Assembly (NCBI RefSeq): GCF_014698825.1
Contig: NZ_JACJTT010000006.1
Span: 62,001 to 126,000 of the forward strand
Direction of reading: 5' to 3'
Length of the DNA stretch: 64,000 nt
DNA from: Richelia sinica FACHB-800
GTDB lineage: Bacteria > Cyanobacteriota > Cyanobacteriia > Cyanobacteriales > Nostocaceae
Position numbers and translations under genes: made by a program. The notes beneath the pieces were generated by a model. The model was given only the letters and a program-made list of their open reading frames with translations, searched no databases and was not told where the DNA came from. Below, piece by piece: positions 55,306-64,000 of the stretch. The stretch's first letter is position 1. The number at the start of each line of letters is the position of its first letter.

Positions 55306-56349
55306 ATGTCTCCTCTACTTAAAAATACGCTGCTGTCAGGTATGAGACAAAAAGTTCAGCGATCGCTTGGTGTCCTGTTTTCCCTCGCTTTCTGCGTGAG
55401 TTTAATGTTACATGGTTGTGGCATAGCTTTCAATACCAAGCTGCAACCCTTGAAAATAGGAATTACCACCTGGCCAGGCTTTGATATTGTCTTATATGCT
55501 GAAGCAGCAGACCTCTTTAAACGTAGGGGTTTAGAAGTAGAGTTAGTGCGGTTTGAAAATCAACAAGATTCTGCCAGAGCAGTCATGCGAGGCTCTCTAG
55601 ATGCGGCTTTTGTGGCACTCTGGGATGCAGTCCAGGTTGACCCAGGTAATGATAAACCTGTGATTGTCCTAGTGACAAATATTTCTGCCGGGGCTGATGG
55701 CATAGTGGCCCAATCTCCCATGAAATCAGTCCAAGATTTACAGGGCAAGCGAGTAGGAGCCAAGCTAGGCACAGTTAACCATTTAATTTTACTGGAAGCC
55801 TTAAATAAATACAAATTACCACCAAATCAGGTGCGAATAGAAGATATTGCCAATGAAACTTCTGCTCAGTTGATGGCACAGAAAAAACTTGATGCTGCTG
55901 TCATTTGGCAACCATTATTAGGTGAAACTGCCAAGAAGGTTCAGGGCAATATTATTTATACAACTAAGGAAGTTGACAGTTTAGTAATTGATACATTGCT
56001 CACATCATCTCAAAAAATCCAAGAGAAAAAAGCAGAAATCATTCAATTTCTCTCAGCTTGGTTAGATGTGATGTCCGCAGTGGAAACCAAACCAACAGAA
56101 GTTTATACAAAAGTTGGTCAATTGCTGCAACAATCACCCCAATCATTTGCTAGTGACTACGCTGGATTAAAAAAGGGCGATATTGCTATGCAAAAACGCA
56201 TGTTTCAAGACCAAAGTCGATTACAGGAATCTCTTAAACAGATGAATCAGTTGCTGGAATCTGATCAAAGAGCAGGACGTTTACCACGTCAAGACCTAGA
56301 AATCAATCGAGAACTTATTACAACTGCTATTGAGGCTTGGAAACCTTGA
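55306..56349 (+). CDS. NMT1/SsuA-like periplasmic solute-binding lipoprotein
   Basis: 347 residues. The signal peptide has a lipobox L-H-G-C with C38. The mature part is the NMT1/THI5/SsuA-type (nitrate, sulfonate, taurine or pyrimidine precursor) binding fold: I-G-I-T-T-W-P-G-F-D, E-L-V-R-F-E-N, D-A-A-F-V-A-L-W-D-A and L-Q-G-K-R-V-G. No permease or ATPase follows. Instead its last codons overlap a histidine kinase gene by 13 bp. The simplest reading is a sensor in which the binding protein presents its ligand to the kinase. Confidence 0.85.
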   Translation: MSPLLKNTLLSGMRQKVQRSLGVLFSLAFCVSLMLHGCGIAFNTKLQPLKIGITTWPGFDIVLYAEAADLFKRRGLEVELVRFENQQDSARAVMRGSLDAAFVALWDAVQVDPGNDKPVIVLVTNISAGADGIVAQSPMKSVQDLQGKRVGAKLGTVNHLILLEALNKYKLPPNQVRIEDIANETSAQLMAQKKLDAAVIWQPLLGETAKKVQGNIIYTTKEVDSLVIDTLLTSSQKIQEKKAEIIQFLSAWLDVMSAVETKPTEVYTKVGQLLQQSPQSFASDYAGLKKGDIAMQKRMFQDQSRLQESLKQMNQLLESDQRAGRLPRQDLEINRELITTAIEAWKP

Positions 56350-58121
56350 AGGGATTATCTTGGTTCAAAAAACATAGTCTGTCCCAGCAACTCCTCGTCA
56401 ATAGCGGTTTATCTCTGTTAACGGTGGGGTTGGGAACCCTGTTAATTAATTATCAATTAATTCAATCAGACTTAGAGAAACAAATTCGCACACGTGCTCA
56501 ATCGATTACCCAATCAATTGAATTTGCAACTGAGGGATTACTAGAAGTAGAACAGCGGCATATTTTGCGGCGAGTAGTGCAGAATTATGCTACTTTACCC
56601 ACTGTGGTGGAAATTGCTATTGTTAATCCAGATGGCCAGGTGTTAGCTGATAGTAAAGGCAGTAAACAAGAACTGTCCTATGGGGTTGAATATACAGAAC
56701 TATTATCTGCCATTAACGAAGCTGCAAGTACAGGAATAGAAGTTTCCCGTGAGATTACCTTCCATCAGAAATCAGCGTTAGTCTACATTTTACCCTTCAA
56801 CAGTCTGCTATTTGGCACTTCAGGTAGACGGGGTTTAGCGATCGCTATTATTGATTTGAGACAAATGAAGCAGGAAGTCGGCAAAACTTTTTTGACTTCC
56901 ACCATCACCATGTTAGTAGGAATTGTGATTATTTTGCTGTTAATCTGGTGGTTAATTCGCAAACAGTTATTAGCACCTCTGGATAGTTTAAATCAAGCTG
57001 TGTTGCTGAGTAAGGAAACTGCTACTTTCTCCATGCCAGAGAAAATATCAGCTAAGGAAATTCAATTTTTAGCAAATACATTTCAATCGGCATTTACACA
57101 ACTAGAGGCTTACGAAAAACTCAAGGCAGAGATTATCCAACGCCTGAAAGTAGAGTCAGTGTTACGAGAAAGTGAAGCAAGGGAAAGAAGTAAATCTGAA
57201 CAGCTAGAAAAAACTTTATTAGAATTACAAAGAACGCAAACCCAACTGGTACAAAATGAAAAAATGTCCAGTTTAGGACAACTGGTAGCGGGTGTGGCTC
57301 ATGAAATTAATAACCCTGTTAACTTTATTTATGGCAATATCCAATATTTAGAAGGATATATACAAGATTTAATAAAATTGATTCATTTATATCAAAATCA
57401 ACATCCAAATGGTAATCAAGCAGTTGATTTATTGTTAGAAGATATTGATTTAGATTATATCGAAAATGATTTACCTAAACTTTTGAATTCCATGAAAATT
57501 GGCTCCCAAAGAATTAGGGAAATTGTTTTATCATTGCGTACATTTTCACGCATGGATGAAGCGGAGTTTAAAGCTGTGGATATTCATGAGGGGATGGAAA
57601 GTACCCTCCTAATTTTGCAACATCGCTTGAAAGAACAACCGAACCGTCCAGCAATTAAAGTCATCAAAGACTACGGTCAATTACCTTTGCTAGAGTGCTA
57701 TGCTGGACAACTCAATCAGGTATTTATGAATATTCTCGCCAATGCTATTGATGCAGTTGAAGAGAGAAGGACTAAAGAACCATTTGAGCCAACAATTACT
57801 ATTCACACCTCATTAATCGATTCTGACTATGTGAAAATAGCGATCGCTGATAATGGTGTGGGTATACCAGAAGCAGTGCAAAAACAAATCTTTAATCCCT
57901 TCTTCACCACCAAACCCATCGGCAAGGGGACAGGAATGGGCATGTCTATTAGTTATCAAGTTATTACAGATAGACATGGTGGAGAGTTAGACTGTATTTC
58001 TACCCATGGACAAGGCACGGAATTTGTGATCAAAATACCTATTCGGCAAAGTTATACTCAAGGTCTGAATTCCGCTATCAAATTTCAGGAATCGGACTGT
58101 AGACGGATAACCTTGGTTTAA
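56337..58121 (+). CDS. Sensor histidine kinase paired with a solute-binding lipoprotein
   Basis: 594 residues from TTG 56337 (TTG 56346 is also possible). TM1 about 18-40, a periplasmic loop of about 145 residues, TM2 about 186-207, HAMP-like segment, coiled coil, HisKA with H322 in V-A-H-E-I-N-N-P, N-box N-Q-V-F-M-N-I-L-A-N-A-I-D, and G-boxes A-D-N-G-V-G-I-P and G-T-G-M-G-M-S. It overlaps the SBP gene by 13 bp, indicating coupled translation. No response regulator gene is adjacent. Confidence 0.85.
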   Translation: METLKGLSWFKKHSLSQQLLVNSGLSLLTVGLGTLLINYQLIQSDLEKQIRTRAQSITQSIEFATEGLLEVEQRHILRRVVQNYATLPTVVEIAIVNPDGQVLADSKGSKQELSYGVEYTELLSAINEAASTGIEVSREITFHQKSALVYILPFNSLLFGTSGRRGLAIAIIDLRQMKQEVGKTFLTSTITMLVGIVIILLLIWWLIRKQLLAPLDSLNQAVLLSKETATFSMPEKISAKEIQFLANTFQSAFTQLEAYEKLKAEIIQRLKVESVLRESEARERSKSEQLEKTLLELQRTQTQLVQNEKMSSLGQLVAGVAHEINNPVNFIYGNIQYLEGYIQDLIKLIHLYQNQHPNGNQAVDLLLEDIDLDYIENDLPKLLNSMKIGSQRIREIVLSLRTFSRMDEAEFKAVDIHEGMESTLLILQHRLKEQPNRPAIKVIKDYGQLPLLECYAGQLNQVFMNILANAIDAVEERRTKEPFEPTITIHTSLIDSDYVKIAIADNGVGIPEAVQKQIFNPFFTTKPIGKGTGMGMSISYQVITDRHGGELDCISTHGQGTEFVIKIPIRQSYTQGLNSAIKFQESDCRRITLV

Positions 58122-58264
58122 AAGTTGACCGATACAAAACTCCCCTATGGGGATGATATTGTTCTCCTCCTGTACCCTTTCCCTAAACTTTCCCCACATA
58201 GGCAAATCTCGATTGGGATTCTGGGATATCCTTAGATAGGATGAGATTCGCCGAATAAAGTAGA

Positions 58265-59431
58265 ATGAAGCTGGCAGCAAGAGTAAGTCAGGTGACACCC
58301 TCAATCACCTTAGCGATCGCAGCTAAAGCTAAGGCTATGAAAGCAGAGGGTATAGACGTTTGTAGTTTTAGCGCTGGAGAACCAGATTTTGACACCCCGG
58401 AACACATCAAAGCCGCAGCAGCGAAAGCTTTGGCCGAAGGGAAAACCAAATATGGCCCGGCAGCTGGGGAACCAAAATTACGGGAAGCGATCGCCCGCAA
58501 GTTAAAAAATGATAATGGTCTTGATTATAAGGCAGAGAATGTGATTGTCACCAATGGTGGTAAGCATTCTCTCTATAATTTGATTGTGGCGTTGATTGAC
58601 CCCGGTGATGAGGTAATTATTCCTGCACCTTATTGGCTGAGTTACCCCGAAATGGTGACATTGGTGGGTGGTAAGTCGGTAATCGTGCCAACAGATGCTT
58701 CCACCGGCTATAAAATCACGCCAGAACAACTGAAAAAAGCCATTACCCCCAAAACCAAGTTATTTGTTCTCAACTCTCCTTCTAACCCCACAGGGATGGT
58801 GTATACACCAGAGGAAATCAAAGCACTGGCTAAGGTAGTAGTTGATGCAGATATCTTCGTTGTTTCTGACGAAATTTACGAGAAAATCCTCTACGACGGT
58901 GCAGAACATATCAGCATCGGTTCCTTGGGTAAGGAAATTTTTGACCGGACTTTAATTAGTAACGGTTTTGCTAAAGCTTACTCCATGACAGGGTGGAGAC
59001 TGGGCTATTTAGCTGGGCCTGTGGAGATTATTAAAGCCGCCAGTTCCATCCAAGGGCATAGTACATCAAATGTGTGTACCTTTGCTCAATATGGAGCGAT
59101 CGCTGCTTTGGAAGAGTCCCAAGACTGTGTGGAGGAAATGCGTCAAGCCTTCGCGAAACGCCGTCAGGTGATGTTAGATAGACTCAATGCCATTCCTGGT
59201 TTAAGTACCGCTAAACCAGATGGTGCATTTTATCTATTCCCTGATATCAGCAAAACCGGATTGAATTCCCTGGAATTTTGCAACGCTTTATTAGAAGAAC
59301 ATCAAGTTGCGGTTATTCCCGGTGGTGCATTTGGTGCTGATCACAATATTCGCCTTTCCTACGCTACTGATATGGCGACTATTGAAAAGGGAATGGATAG
59401 ATTAGAGAAGTTCGTGCGTTCTCGCATTTAA
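58265..59431 (+). CDS. aspC: Aspartate aminotransferase, class I PLP enzyme
   Basis: 388 residues, full length. The PLP lysine is K237 in [14 protein letters not shown], with N-S-P-S-N-P-T-G (about 170-177) and S-D-E-I-Y (201-205) as further cofactor contacts. The substrate arginine R in the C-terminal R-L-S-Y-A motif is present. It transfers amino groups between aspartate and 2-oxoglutarate. Enzymes of this subgroup (1-gamma) can also act on prephenate, so the exact activity is not certain. Confidence 0.87.
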   Translation: MKLAARVSQVTPSITLAIAAKAKAMKAEGIDVCSFSAGEPDFDTPEHIKAAAAKALAEGKTKYGPAAGEPKLREAIARKLKNDNGLDYKAENVIVTNGGKHSLYNLIVALIDPGDEVIIPAPYWLSYPEMVTLVGGKSVIVPTDASTGYKITPEQLKKAITPKTKLFVLNSPSNPTGMVYTPEEIKALAKVVVDADIFVVSDEIYEKILYDGAEHISIGSLGKEIFDRTLISNGFAKAYSMTGWRLGYLAGPVEIIKAASSIQGHSTSNVCTFAQYGAIAALEESQDCVEEMRQAFAKRRQVMLDRLNAIPGLSTAKPDGAFYLFPDISKTGLNSLEFCNALLEEHQVAVIPGGAFGADHNIRLSYATDMATIEKGMDRLEKFVRSRI

Positions 59432-59433
59432 TT

Positions 59434-59582
59434 AGGTGACAGGTGACAGGTGACAGAGTAGAGAGGAGGGGGAGATGGGGAGAGGGGGAGGAAAAAGAAG
59501 ATATTCTTCCTTGTCCCCTTATGTTCCTTATATCCCTTGTTCTCCGTTTCCCTCATTTCCCTATTCCCTGTTCCCTGTTCCC
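59434..59582. repeat. Low-complexity intergenic DNA with tandem heptamers
   Basis: Three exact AGGTGAC units at 59434-59454, a purine-rich AGAGGGGGAG stretch, and TTCCCTG repeated from 59564 with a final TTCCCTT running into the neighbouring stop codon. It lies between convergent gene ends and is typical of Nostocales intergenic DNA. Confidence 0.7.
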
Positions 59583-60815
59583 TTATTGACGAAGTATTCC
59601 CATATCCTGTAAACCTTGGCGTAATCTTTGCGCTTCCTGGGGGTTGTGGAGTTCGTGGAGAGCGATCGCATTTTCAAAAGCTTCTAAACTAGCTTGAACA
59701 TTTCCCACCTTCAGTAATACCACTCCTAAATTTTGATAAGCTTCCGCATAATCAGGATTTAAGAGAATTGCTTGGTCATAGGCATTAATCGCTTCTGCAA
59801 ATAACCCCATTTCTTTACAGACCATCCCCAAGTTATAATAACCAGCAACAAAATTAGGGTCTATTTCTATTGCCATTTCATAAGCTAATTTTGCACCCGC
59901 AAAGTCTTTTGATATTTTCAGTAAATTTCCCAAATTATTATATCCTCCCAGTTTTAGAAGAGGGTAAATCGGCAAATTTACAGCCGCTTGATAGTGAAAA
60001 ATCGACCAAGCATAATCCTTTACACTCCCGTGAGCAATACCTAAGTGATAATGCAATTCGTAGAGAATTTCATAGTTCGAGTTATTAGGTTGTTCTGGAT
60101 TTTTACTTTCTTCTAATTCAATAACCGCATTTAATCCTTTTTTCAATAGTTCAATTCCCTCCTGAAGTTTCCCCATTTCCACATATAAAGCACCCAACTT
60201 ATTACAAACATAAGGGTCATTGGGGTTAGCACTAAAAAACTCTCCCATGGCTAAGGCTGCTTTAGCAAATTTATTTTGTTGATTAATTACAGCCTTTTGA
60301 TAGCCAGCATGGAGAATTGCCACCTCAGGAAGATAACCAATTTGCCAATGGGGTTCCTGTGCTAAAATCGCCGTAATACTATCATCAACCAAAGCATGAT
60401 AAGGTCTATTAAAATTAATTTTGGGGTGATTACGAAATAGTCGAGATACCAGGGAATAGGGTGATTGAGTTGCACCTATTTCCTGTCTGAGTAAATTAAT
60501 TAATATATATTTTTTTTGTTTGATTGCCTCTTTTAAGTGAGGAATTATTTCTGGTTTGAGAGTTTCATCAGCATCTAACACTAAAATCCAATCACCTGTG
60601 ACATATTTCAAAGCTTCATTACGAGCCGCACTAAAATTATTACACCATTCAAAATGATATACATGTGCCCCAAACTGTTGAGCTATTTGCGGAGTCTTAT
60701 CCGTTGAACCTGTATCGAGAATAACTATTTCATCCACTACATTGACGGCACTACTCAAACATTTAGGTAAAGCAGATTCTTCATTTTTAACAATCATGCA
60801 CAGGCTAAGTTTCAT
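59583..60815 (-). CDS. Glycosyltransferase family 2 with C-terminal TPR repeats
   Basis: 410 residues. The GT-A domain (about 1-240) begins L-S-L-C-M-I-V-K-N-E-E, has I-L-D-T-G-S-T-D-K-T and the D-x-D-type V-L-D-A-D-E-T near residue 82. From about 265 there are four to five tetratricopeptide repeats, the last with consensus A-x-x-x-Y-N-L-G and A-Y-D-Q-A-I-x-L-N-P. SPINDLY-type GT-TPR proteins transfer sugars or build polysaccharide. Cytoplasmic; the acceptor is unknown. Reading direction is convergent with aspC. Confidence 0.83.
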   Translation of the reverse strand: MKLSLCMIVKNEESALPKCLSSAVNVVDEIVILDTGSTDKTPQIAQQFGAHVYHFEWCNNFSAARNEALKYVTGDWILVLDADETLKPEIIPHLKEAIKQKKYILINLLRQEIGATQSPYSLVSRLFRNHPKINFNRPYHALVDDSITAILAQEPHWQIGYLPEVAILHAGYQKAVINQQNKFAKAALAMGEFFSANPNDPYVCNKLGALYVEMGKLQEGIELLKKGLNAVIELEESKNPEQPNNSNYEILYELHYHLGIAHGSVKDYAWSIFHYQAAVNLPIYPLLKLGGYNNLGNLLKISKDFAGAKLAYEMAIEIDPNFVAGYYNLGMVCKEMGLFAEAINAYDQAILLNPDYAEAYQNLGVVLLKVGNVQASLEAFENAIALHELHNPQEAQRLRQGLQDMGILRQ

Positions 60816-61386
60816 AATAATAAAAAAATAACTCTAAAAATTAAGTATTTTTGATTCTATGGATTATTTTATTACACAAGTGATTTCAACGTGCAGGGTG
60901 AATAGTGTAACTTGATTGACTGTTACGTAGCTAAATTTTATCATCTTAAGATAGTTAATTCTTGTGGTGCGTGTATACTATGGTTAATGCCAAGCTACGC
61001 GAATGACAAGCTCAGTACAAGTCTTGCCAGCTAGAATTATACAAATTAAATCCACCACAACTTACCTTTGAAAGCAGCAATGTAGTGCTTCAAGATTAAC
61101 TCAACAGGTAGTATAGCATCGTCAGTACCACCCCGCAAAAATCAAGTTGCACTTTTGACCTCACGAGCCTAATTTTTAAAAAATTAAATAGTCATTATCT
61201 AGGCAAAAATTTTGAGAAAATATGCCATTATTGATTATGGAATTAACTAATAAAATCAACAAACATGAGGTAGTTCATGAATTAGTTGAACACTAATAAA
61301 AGCTTTTGCGCTTTGTACGTATTTGTTGTGTAAACATATTAAATTCTAATTCTCTCGCCATCATTTTTGCCATTTATATATCAGCA
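60816..61386. other. Divergent intergenic region upstream of pcxA
   Basis: 571 bp between the GT-TPR and pcxA genes, no gene recognised. It holds a perfect 10-bp palindrome ATCTTAAGAT at 60943-60952 and a tiny 19-codon frame at 61237 that I do not consider real. The frame at 61306 is an upstream extension of pcxA. Confidence 0.4.
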
Positions 61387-62676
61387 ATGAAAGTACCATC
61401 TTTCAGAATAAATACTGCATTCATCCGTCATAAAATGAAACATTCTTGGCATTTATGGAATCGCTGGTTGATGACAACTCCCATCAGAGCTTTAACGGAA
61501 GCTTACACATCAGCACAACTAATCAGAAATATAGAAATAGAACATTTTAATGGACAGAAAATTACTGTTGATTCAGATAAATTATCTGAGAGTGTAATGA
61601 CTTACTGGCAAGGCTGTCTTCAGAGAAATTTAAATAATATTAACATTCGACTGACAGAATTTCAATTAAGTCGGTCTTTCATTAAAAATGATGATATTGA
61701 TTTCCTAGAAAAATTAAAATTTATTGATGAGGTCATTAATAAATATAAAAGTCAAGATGAAGAAATAGAGCTAAGTCCCGGCACAAGCACAATAATTGAA
61801 TCTAATCCCACTAACTTAACTATTAATAATGGTACATCATCAGAAAACAATATTCATGCTTCAAAATTACCTAAAATTTCTCAAAAAACAGGAATATTTC
61901 CGCGCTCAATTGGCAGAACTTTTAAAAGAATCAGCAGAGATTTATCCCCCCGTGCCGAGCAGGATATTTTAAAAAATTACGCAGTTTCTAGAAATAGAAC
62001 TAAACGGTCAGTTAGATTTTTAATATTATTAATTATTGTGCCCCTCCTTACTCAAAACATCTCGAAAATAGTCCTGATTAATCCCATGGTCGAACGAGTG
62101 AGAGGAGAAGCAGCAGCACAAATTTTTATCAATACTGATATGGAGGAAGAAGCATTTAAAGAAATCAGGCATTTTGAAGCCATATTAAAACTTGAGAAAC
62201 TGATTAATCCGACCTTAGAGATAACCCCAGAGGTAATAGAAGCAAAAGTTAAAGAGAAAGCTGTGGAGATAGCAGCAGCATCAAGAAAGAAAAGTAGTAA
62301 TGCGATTAGTAATGCTTTTGCCGATGTACTTTCCCTAATTTCCTTTGCTTTAGTGATCTTCTTTAGTAAGAAAGATATAGTTTTTCTCAAGTCTTTTATG
62401 GATGAAATTGTCTATGGCTTAAGTGACAGTGCCAAGGCTTTTTTGATTATTTTATTTACTGATATTTTTGTAGGTTTCCACTCTCCCCATGGCTGGGAAG
62501 TCATTTTAGAAGGTTTAGCAGAACATTTGGGTCTAGCGGCTAATAGAAATGGGATTTTCCTATTTATTGCCACATTTCCAGTAATTTTAGATACTATATT
62601 TAAATATTGGATTTTCCGTTATCTGAGTCGTTTATCTCCTTCTGCCTTAGCAACATTAAAAGAAATGAACGAGTAA
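61387..62676 (+). CDS. pcxA: Proton extrusion protein PcxA (CemA family)
   Basis: About 429 residues from ATG 61387; ATG 61435 gives a start (M-K-H-S-W) closer to known PcxA. The N-terminal 230 residues are cytoplasmic and polar (R-A-L-T-E-A-Y-T-S-A, N-I-E-I-E-H-F, R-L-T-E-F-Q). The CemA/PcxA domain has about four spans in the last 200 residues, with L-I-N-P-M-V-E and H-S-P-H-G-W-E near its end. In Synechocystis PcxA supports light-induced proton extrusion; CemA is the chloroplast relative. Strong cyanobacterial marker. Confidence 0.87.
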   Translation: MKVPSFRINTAFIRHKMKHSWHLWNRWLMTTPIRALTEAYTSAQLIRNIEIEHFNGQKITVDSDKLSESVMTYWQGCLQRNLNNINIRLTEFQLSRSFIKNDDIDFLEKLKFIDEVINKYKSQDEEIELSPGTSTIIESNPTNLTINNGTSSENNIHASKLPKISQKTGIFPRSIGRTFKRISRDLSPRAEQDILKNYAVSRNRTKRSVRFLILLIIVPLLTQNISKIVLINPMVERVRGEAAAQIFINTDMEEEAFKEIRHFEAILKLEKLINPTLEITPEVIEAKVKEKAVEIAAASRKKSSNAISNAFADVLSLISFALVIFFSKKDIVFLKSFMDEIVYGLSDSAKAFLIILFTDIFVGFHSPHGWEVILEGLAEHLGLAANRNGIFLFIATFPVILDTIFKYWIFRYLSRLSPSALATLKEMNE

Positions 62677-62692
62677 TTATCAATGCTAACAA

Positions 62693-63391
62693 TTAAGTTA
62701 AAATAGCAACCTGTTCTAGAATGTGCTGCATCCAATTATTGATTTGTGAAAAATTATCATCTTGAGACAGCATGTCTTCAGGTTGTTGTATATATTTTCC
62801 TGGTACTAATTCATCAGCACAGTTTTCAATTATTTGCCTCACACTTTCCTGAGTTGATTCTAGATGAAATTGCAAACCGATAACTTTTTCACCATAGATA
62901 AATGCCTGATTTGCACAGGCTTGACTATAAGCCAGTCGGACTGCACCTGATGGTAAATCAAAGGTGTCACCATGCCAATGAAAAACCTGAAAAGATTGAG
63001 GTAGTGGAGCAAAAGCAGGATAATTTTGTGCTTCTGGGGTCATGGTAATGGGAAACCAACCGATTTCTTTTTCTGACCCTTTGTAAACTGGAGAACCTAA
63101 AACATCTGCGATTAGTTGGGAACCCAAACAAATACCAATTACTGCTTTATTGTGCGCGATTGCTGCTTCAATAAAACGTTTTTCAGGATTTAGCCAAGCA
63201 TATTTACTATCTTCGTAAATATTCATCGGACCACCCATGACAATCAGCCAATCTATATCGTCTATAGATGGTAAAGTATCATCTTGATAAAACTTGGTTG
63301 CCGAAATAGTATGGCCTGATTTTGTTACCCATTTTTCAATACTAGCGAGTCCTTCAAATGGGACGTGTTGTAAGTAATGAATTCGTCGCAT
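62693..63391 (-). CDS. Class I glutamine amidotransferase family protein
   Basis: 232 residues. GATase1 triad: nucleophile C88 in G-I-C-L-G-S-Q, H176 and E178 in G-L-Q-F-H-L-E. The N-terminal H-V-P-F-E-G and G-G-P-M motifs resemble stand-alone GMP-synthase-like GATases, which often act on gamma-glutamyl compounds or as general amidotransferases. Convergent with pcxA (16 bp between ends). Substrate not assigned. Confidence 0.82.
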   Translation of the reverse strand: MRRIHYLQHVPFEGLASIEKWVTKSGHTISATKFYQDDTLPSIDDIDWLIVMGGPMNIYEDSKYAWLNPEKRFIEAAIAHNKAVIGICLGSQLIADVLGSPVYKGSEKEIGWFPITMTPEAQNYPAFAPLPQSFQVFHWHGDTFDLPSGAVRLAYSQACANQAFIYGEKVIGLQFHLESTQESVRQIIENCADELVPGKYIQQPEDMLSQDDNFSQINNWMQHILEQVAILT

Positions 63392-63438
63392 AGATTTACC
63401 CTAATTTCTCCATTTTGAGATGATAACCAGGAAGATAA

Positions 63439-64000
63439 TTAATTGTTGTCACTACTAACGGACTGTTCTTGTGTTGGTGTATTAGCAGGTTGGTTGCGAT
63501 TTAAAGCTTCTCGCAGTCGTCTGAATTTATTTGGTGTGTCCTCCGTTGGACGTTTTTCTGTAGGACGAGGTTTGAGTTTATTGAGACGCAAACGACGATG
63601 CACAGAAGGTTTTTCTTTGGAATTGCTAGATTCTACTGAACGGCGTTTTTTGGGTTTGGTTGGGGAATGATCAGAATTGAGACGACGCTGAGGAGTTACA
63701 TCATTATTTATGGTTCTTTCCTGATTCTGTCGTCTTTGGATATCGGGGGAACTATCAGCAGTGGGATTTTGCAGAGAAGATTTTGCTGGTTTCGCCTCAG
63801 TTTGGTTAGAATTAGACTGGGAATTTTCACGTTGACGTTGACGAGATGTTTGGCGATCGCGTAATTGCCGATAACGTCGAGAACCTTGAATTGCAAAGTT
63901 AGCTAATACACGGACTCCAGTTCTTCCCCCCTCACTGGGTTTGAGTTGAAAATTCTTAGCTTGTTCAATTAGGGCATTATCTAGTTCTTCACTGCCACTG
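63439..64000 (-). CDS. C-terminal 186 residues of a protein cut by the right edge, basic and low complexity
   Basis: A frame open from the window edge (first full codon at 63999) to TAA at 63439-63441 encodes a folded-looking N-terminal stretch (E-L-D-N-A-L-I-E-Q-A-K) and then a long Arg/Lys/Gln/Ser/Pro-rich tail (R-R-Y-R-Q-L-R-D-R-Q; P-T-K-P-K-K-R-R). The tail is likely disordered and may bind nucleic acid or membranes. The start is outside the window, and the gene lies 47 bp upstream of the GATase gene on the same strand. Not recognised. Confidence 0.7.
   Translation of the reverse strand, partial: SGSEELDNALIEQAKNFQLKPSEGGRTGVRVLANFAIQGSRRYRQLRDRQTSRQRQRENSQSNSNQTEAKPAKSSLQNPTADSSPDIQRRQNQERTINNDVTPQRRLNSDHSPTKPKKRRSVESSNSKEKPSVHRRLRLNKLKPRPTEKRPTEDTPNKFRRLREALNRNQPANTPTQEQSVSSDNN

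Noticed and set aside
61237-61296. 19-codon frame before pcxA
   Set aside because: Too short, no Shine-Dalgarno, no conserved feature.
1-64000. tRNA, rRNA, CRISPR arrays, insertion sequences
   Set aside because: No T-loop-like consensus, rRNA segment, regular spacer array or transposase was seen on reading both strands; absence is by eye only.

Overview
The window is cyanobacterial chromosome, most like a filamentous Nostoc/Anabaena-type (Nostocales) genome. The evidence is the many HIP1 octamers (GCGATCGC, several tens by eye), cyanobacterium-specific genes (ndhM, pcxA/CemA family, narM-like, an SLH-domain porin, a CtpB-type protease, a zinc-ribbon PP2C protein and a CHAT-FHA protein), and short intergenic hairpin and tandem repeats of the kind common in Nostoc. 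No rRNA, tRNA, CRISPR array, transposase or prophage was recognised. Both edges cut a gene: a WG-repeat protein on the left and a basic C-terminal fragment on the right.

Layout. 1-5 kb: WG-repeat fragment, M15 carboxypeptidase, AEC transporter, phosphoribosyltransferase, GPH-type sugar symporter closely followed by a NarM-like nitrate reductase maturation gene. 5.4-11.9 kb: a phospho-signalling neighbourhood with an FHA domain fused to a PrsW-type intramembrane protease, then on the opposite strand a PP2C phosphatase, a CHAT protease-like protein with an FHA domain, and an unknown protein. 12.3-18.7 kb: ndhM, a small heterocyst-family-like protein, a response regulator, a glycosyltransferase, a CtpB protease and a YdcF/SanA-like protein. 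18.9-22.2 kb: a large subtilisin with P domain and RTX repeats. 22.3-28.8 kb: cystathionine beta-synthase and gamma-lyase (reverse transsulfuration), an MBL-fold protein, exported MsrB, Der GTPase and an EcfT-like permease.

28.9-35.0 kb is the accessory region that most deserves attention. It holds a Dam-family adenine methylase, a divergent 986-residue membrane protein of unknown family, and an operon of an OLD/AAA_21-type ATPase, a one-base-overlapping TOPRIM/DUF4435-like protein and a previously unlisted 46-codon ORF. The ATPase-TOPRIM pair has the architecture of the PARIS (AriA/AriB) anti-phage system. The interval is inserted between housekeeping genes (EcfT and ilvA).

35.2-47.1 kb: ilvA with a strong terminator, an organosulfur-type cluster (TauD-like dioxygenase, flavin monooxygenase, thioredoxin-fold protein), a nucleoside phosphorylase, a secreted protein, an efflux operon (ABC ATPase, ABC permease, MarR regulator, MFS pump) and htpX. 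47.4-58.1 kb: a transglutaminase-like protein, a 1336-residue CheR-PAS-histidine kinase-receiver hybrid, an SLH porin preceded by a Fur/Zur-type palindrome, a Cys-rich small protein, and a solute-binding lipoprotein overlapping a histidine kinase gene. 58.3-64 kb: aspartate aminotransferase, glycosyltransferase-TPR protein, pcxA, a class I glutamine amidotransferase and the truncated right-edge gene.
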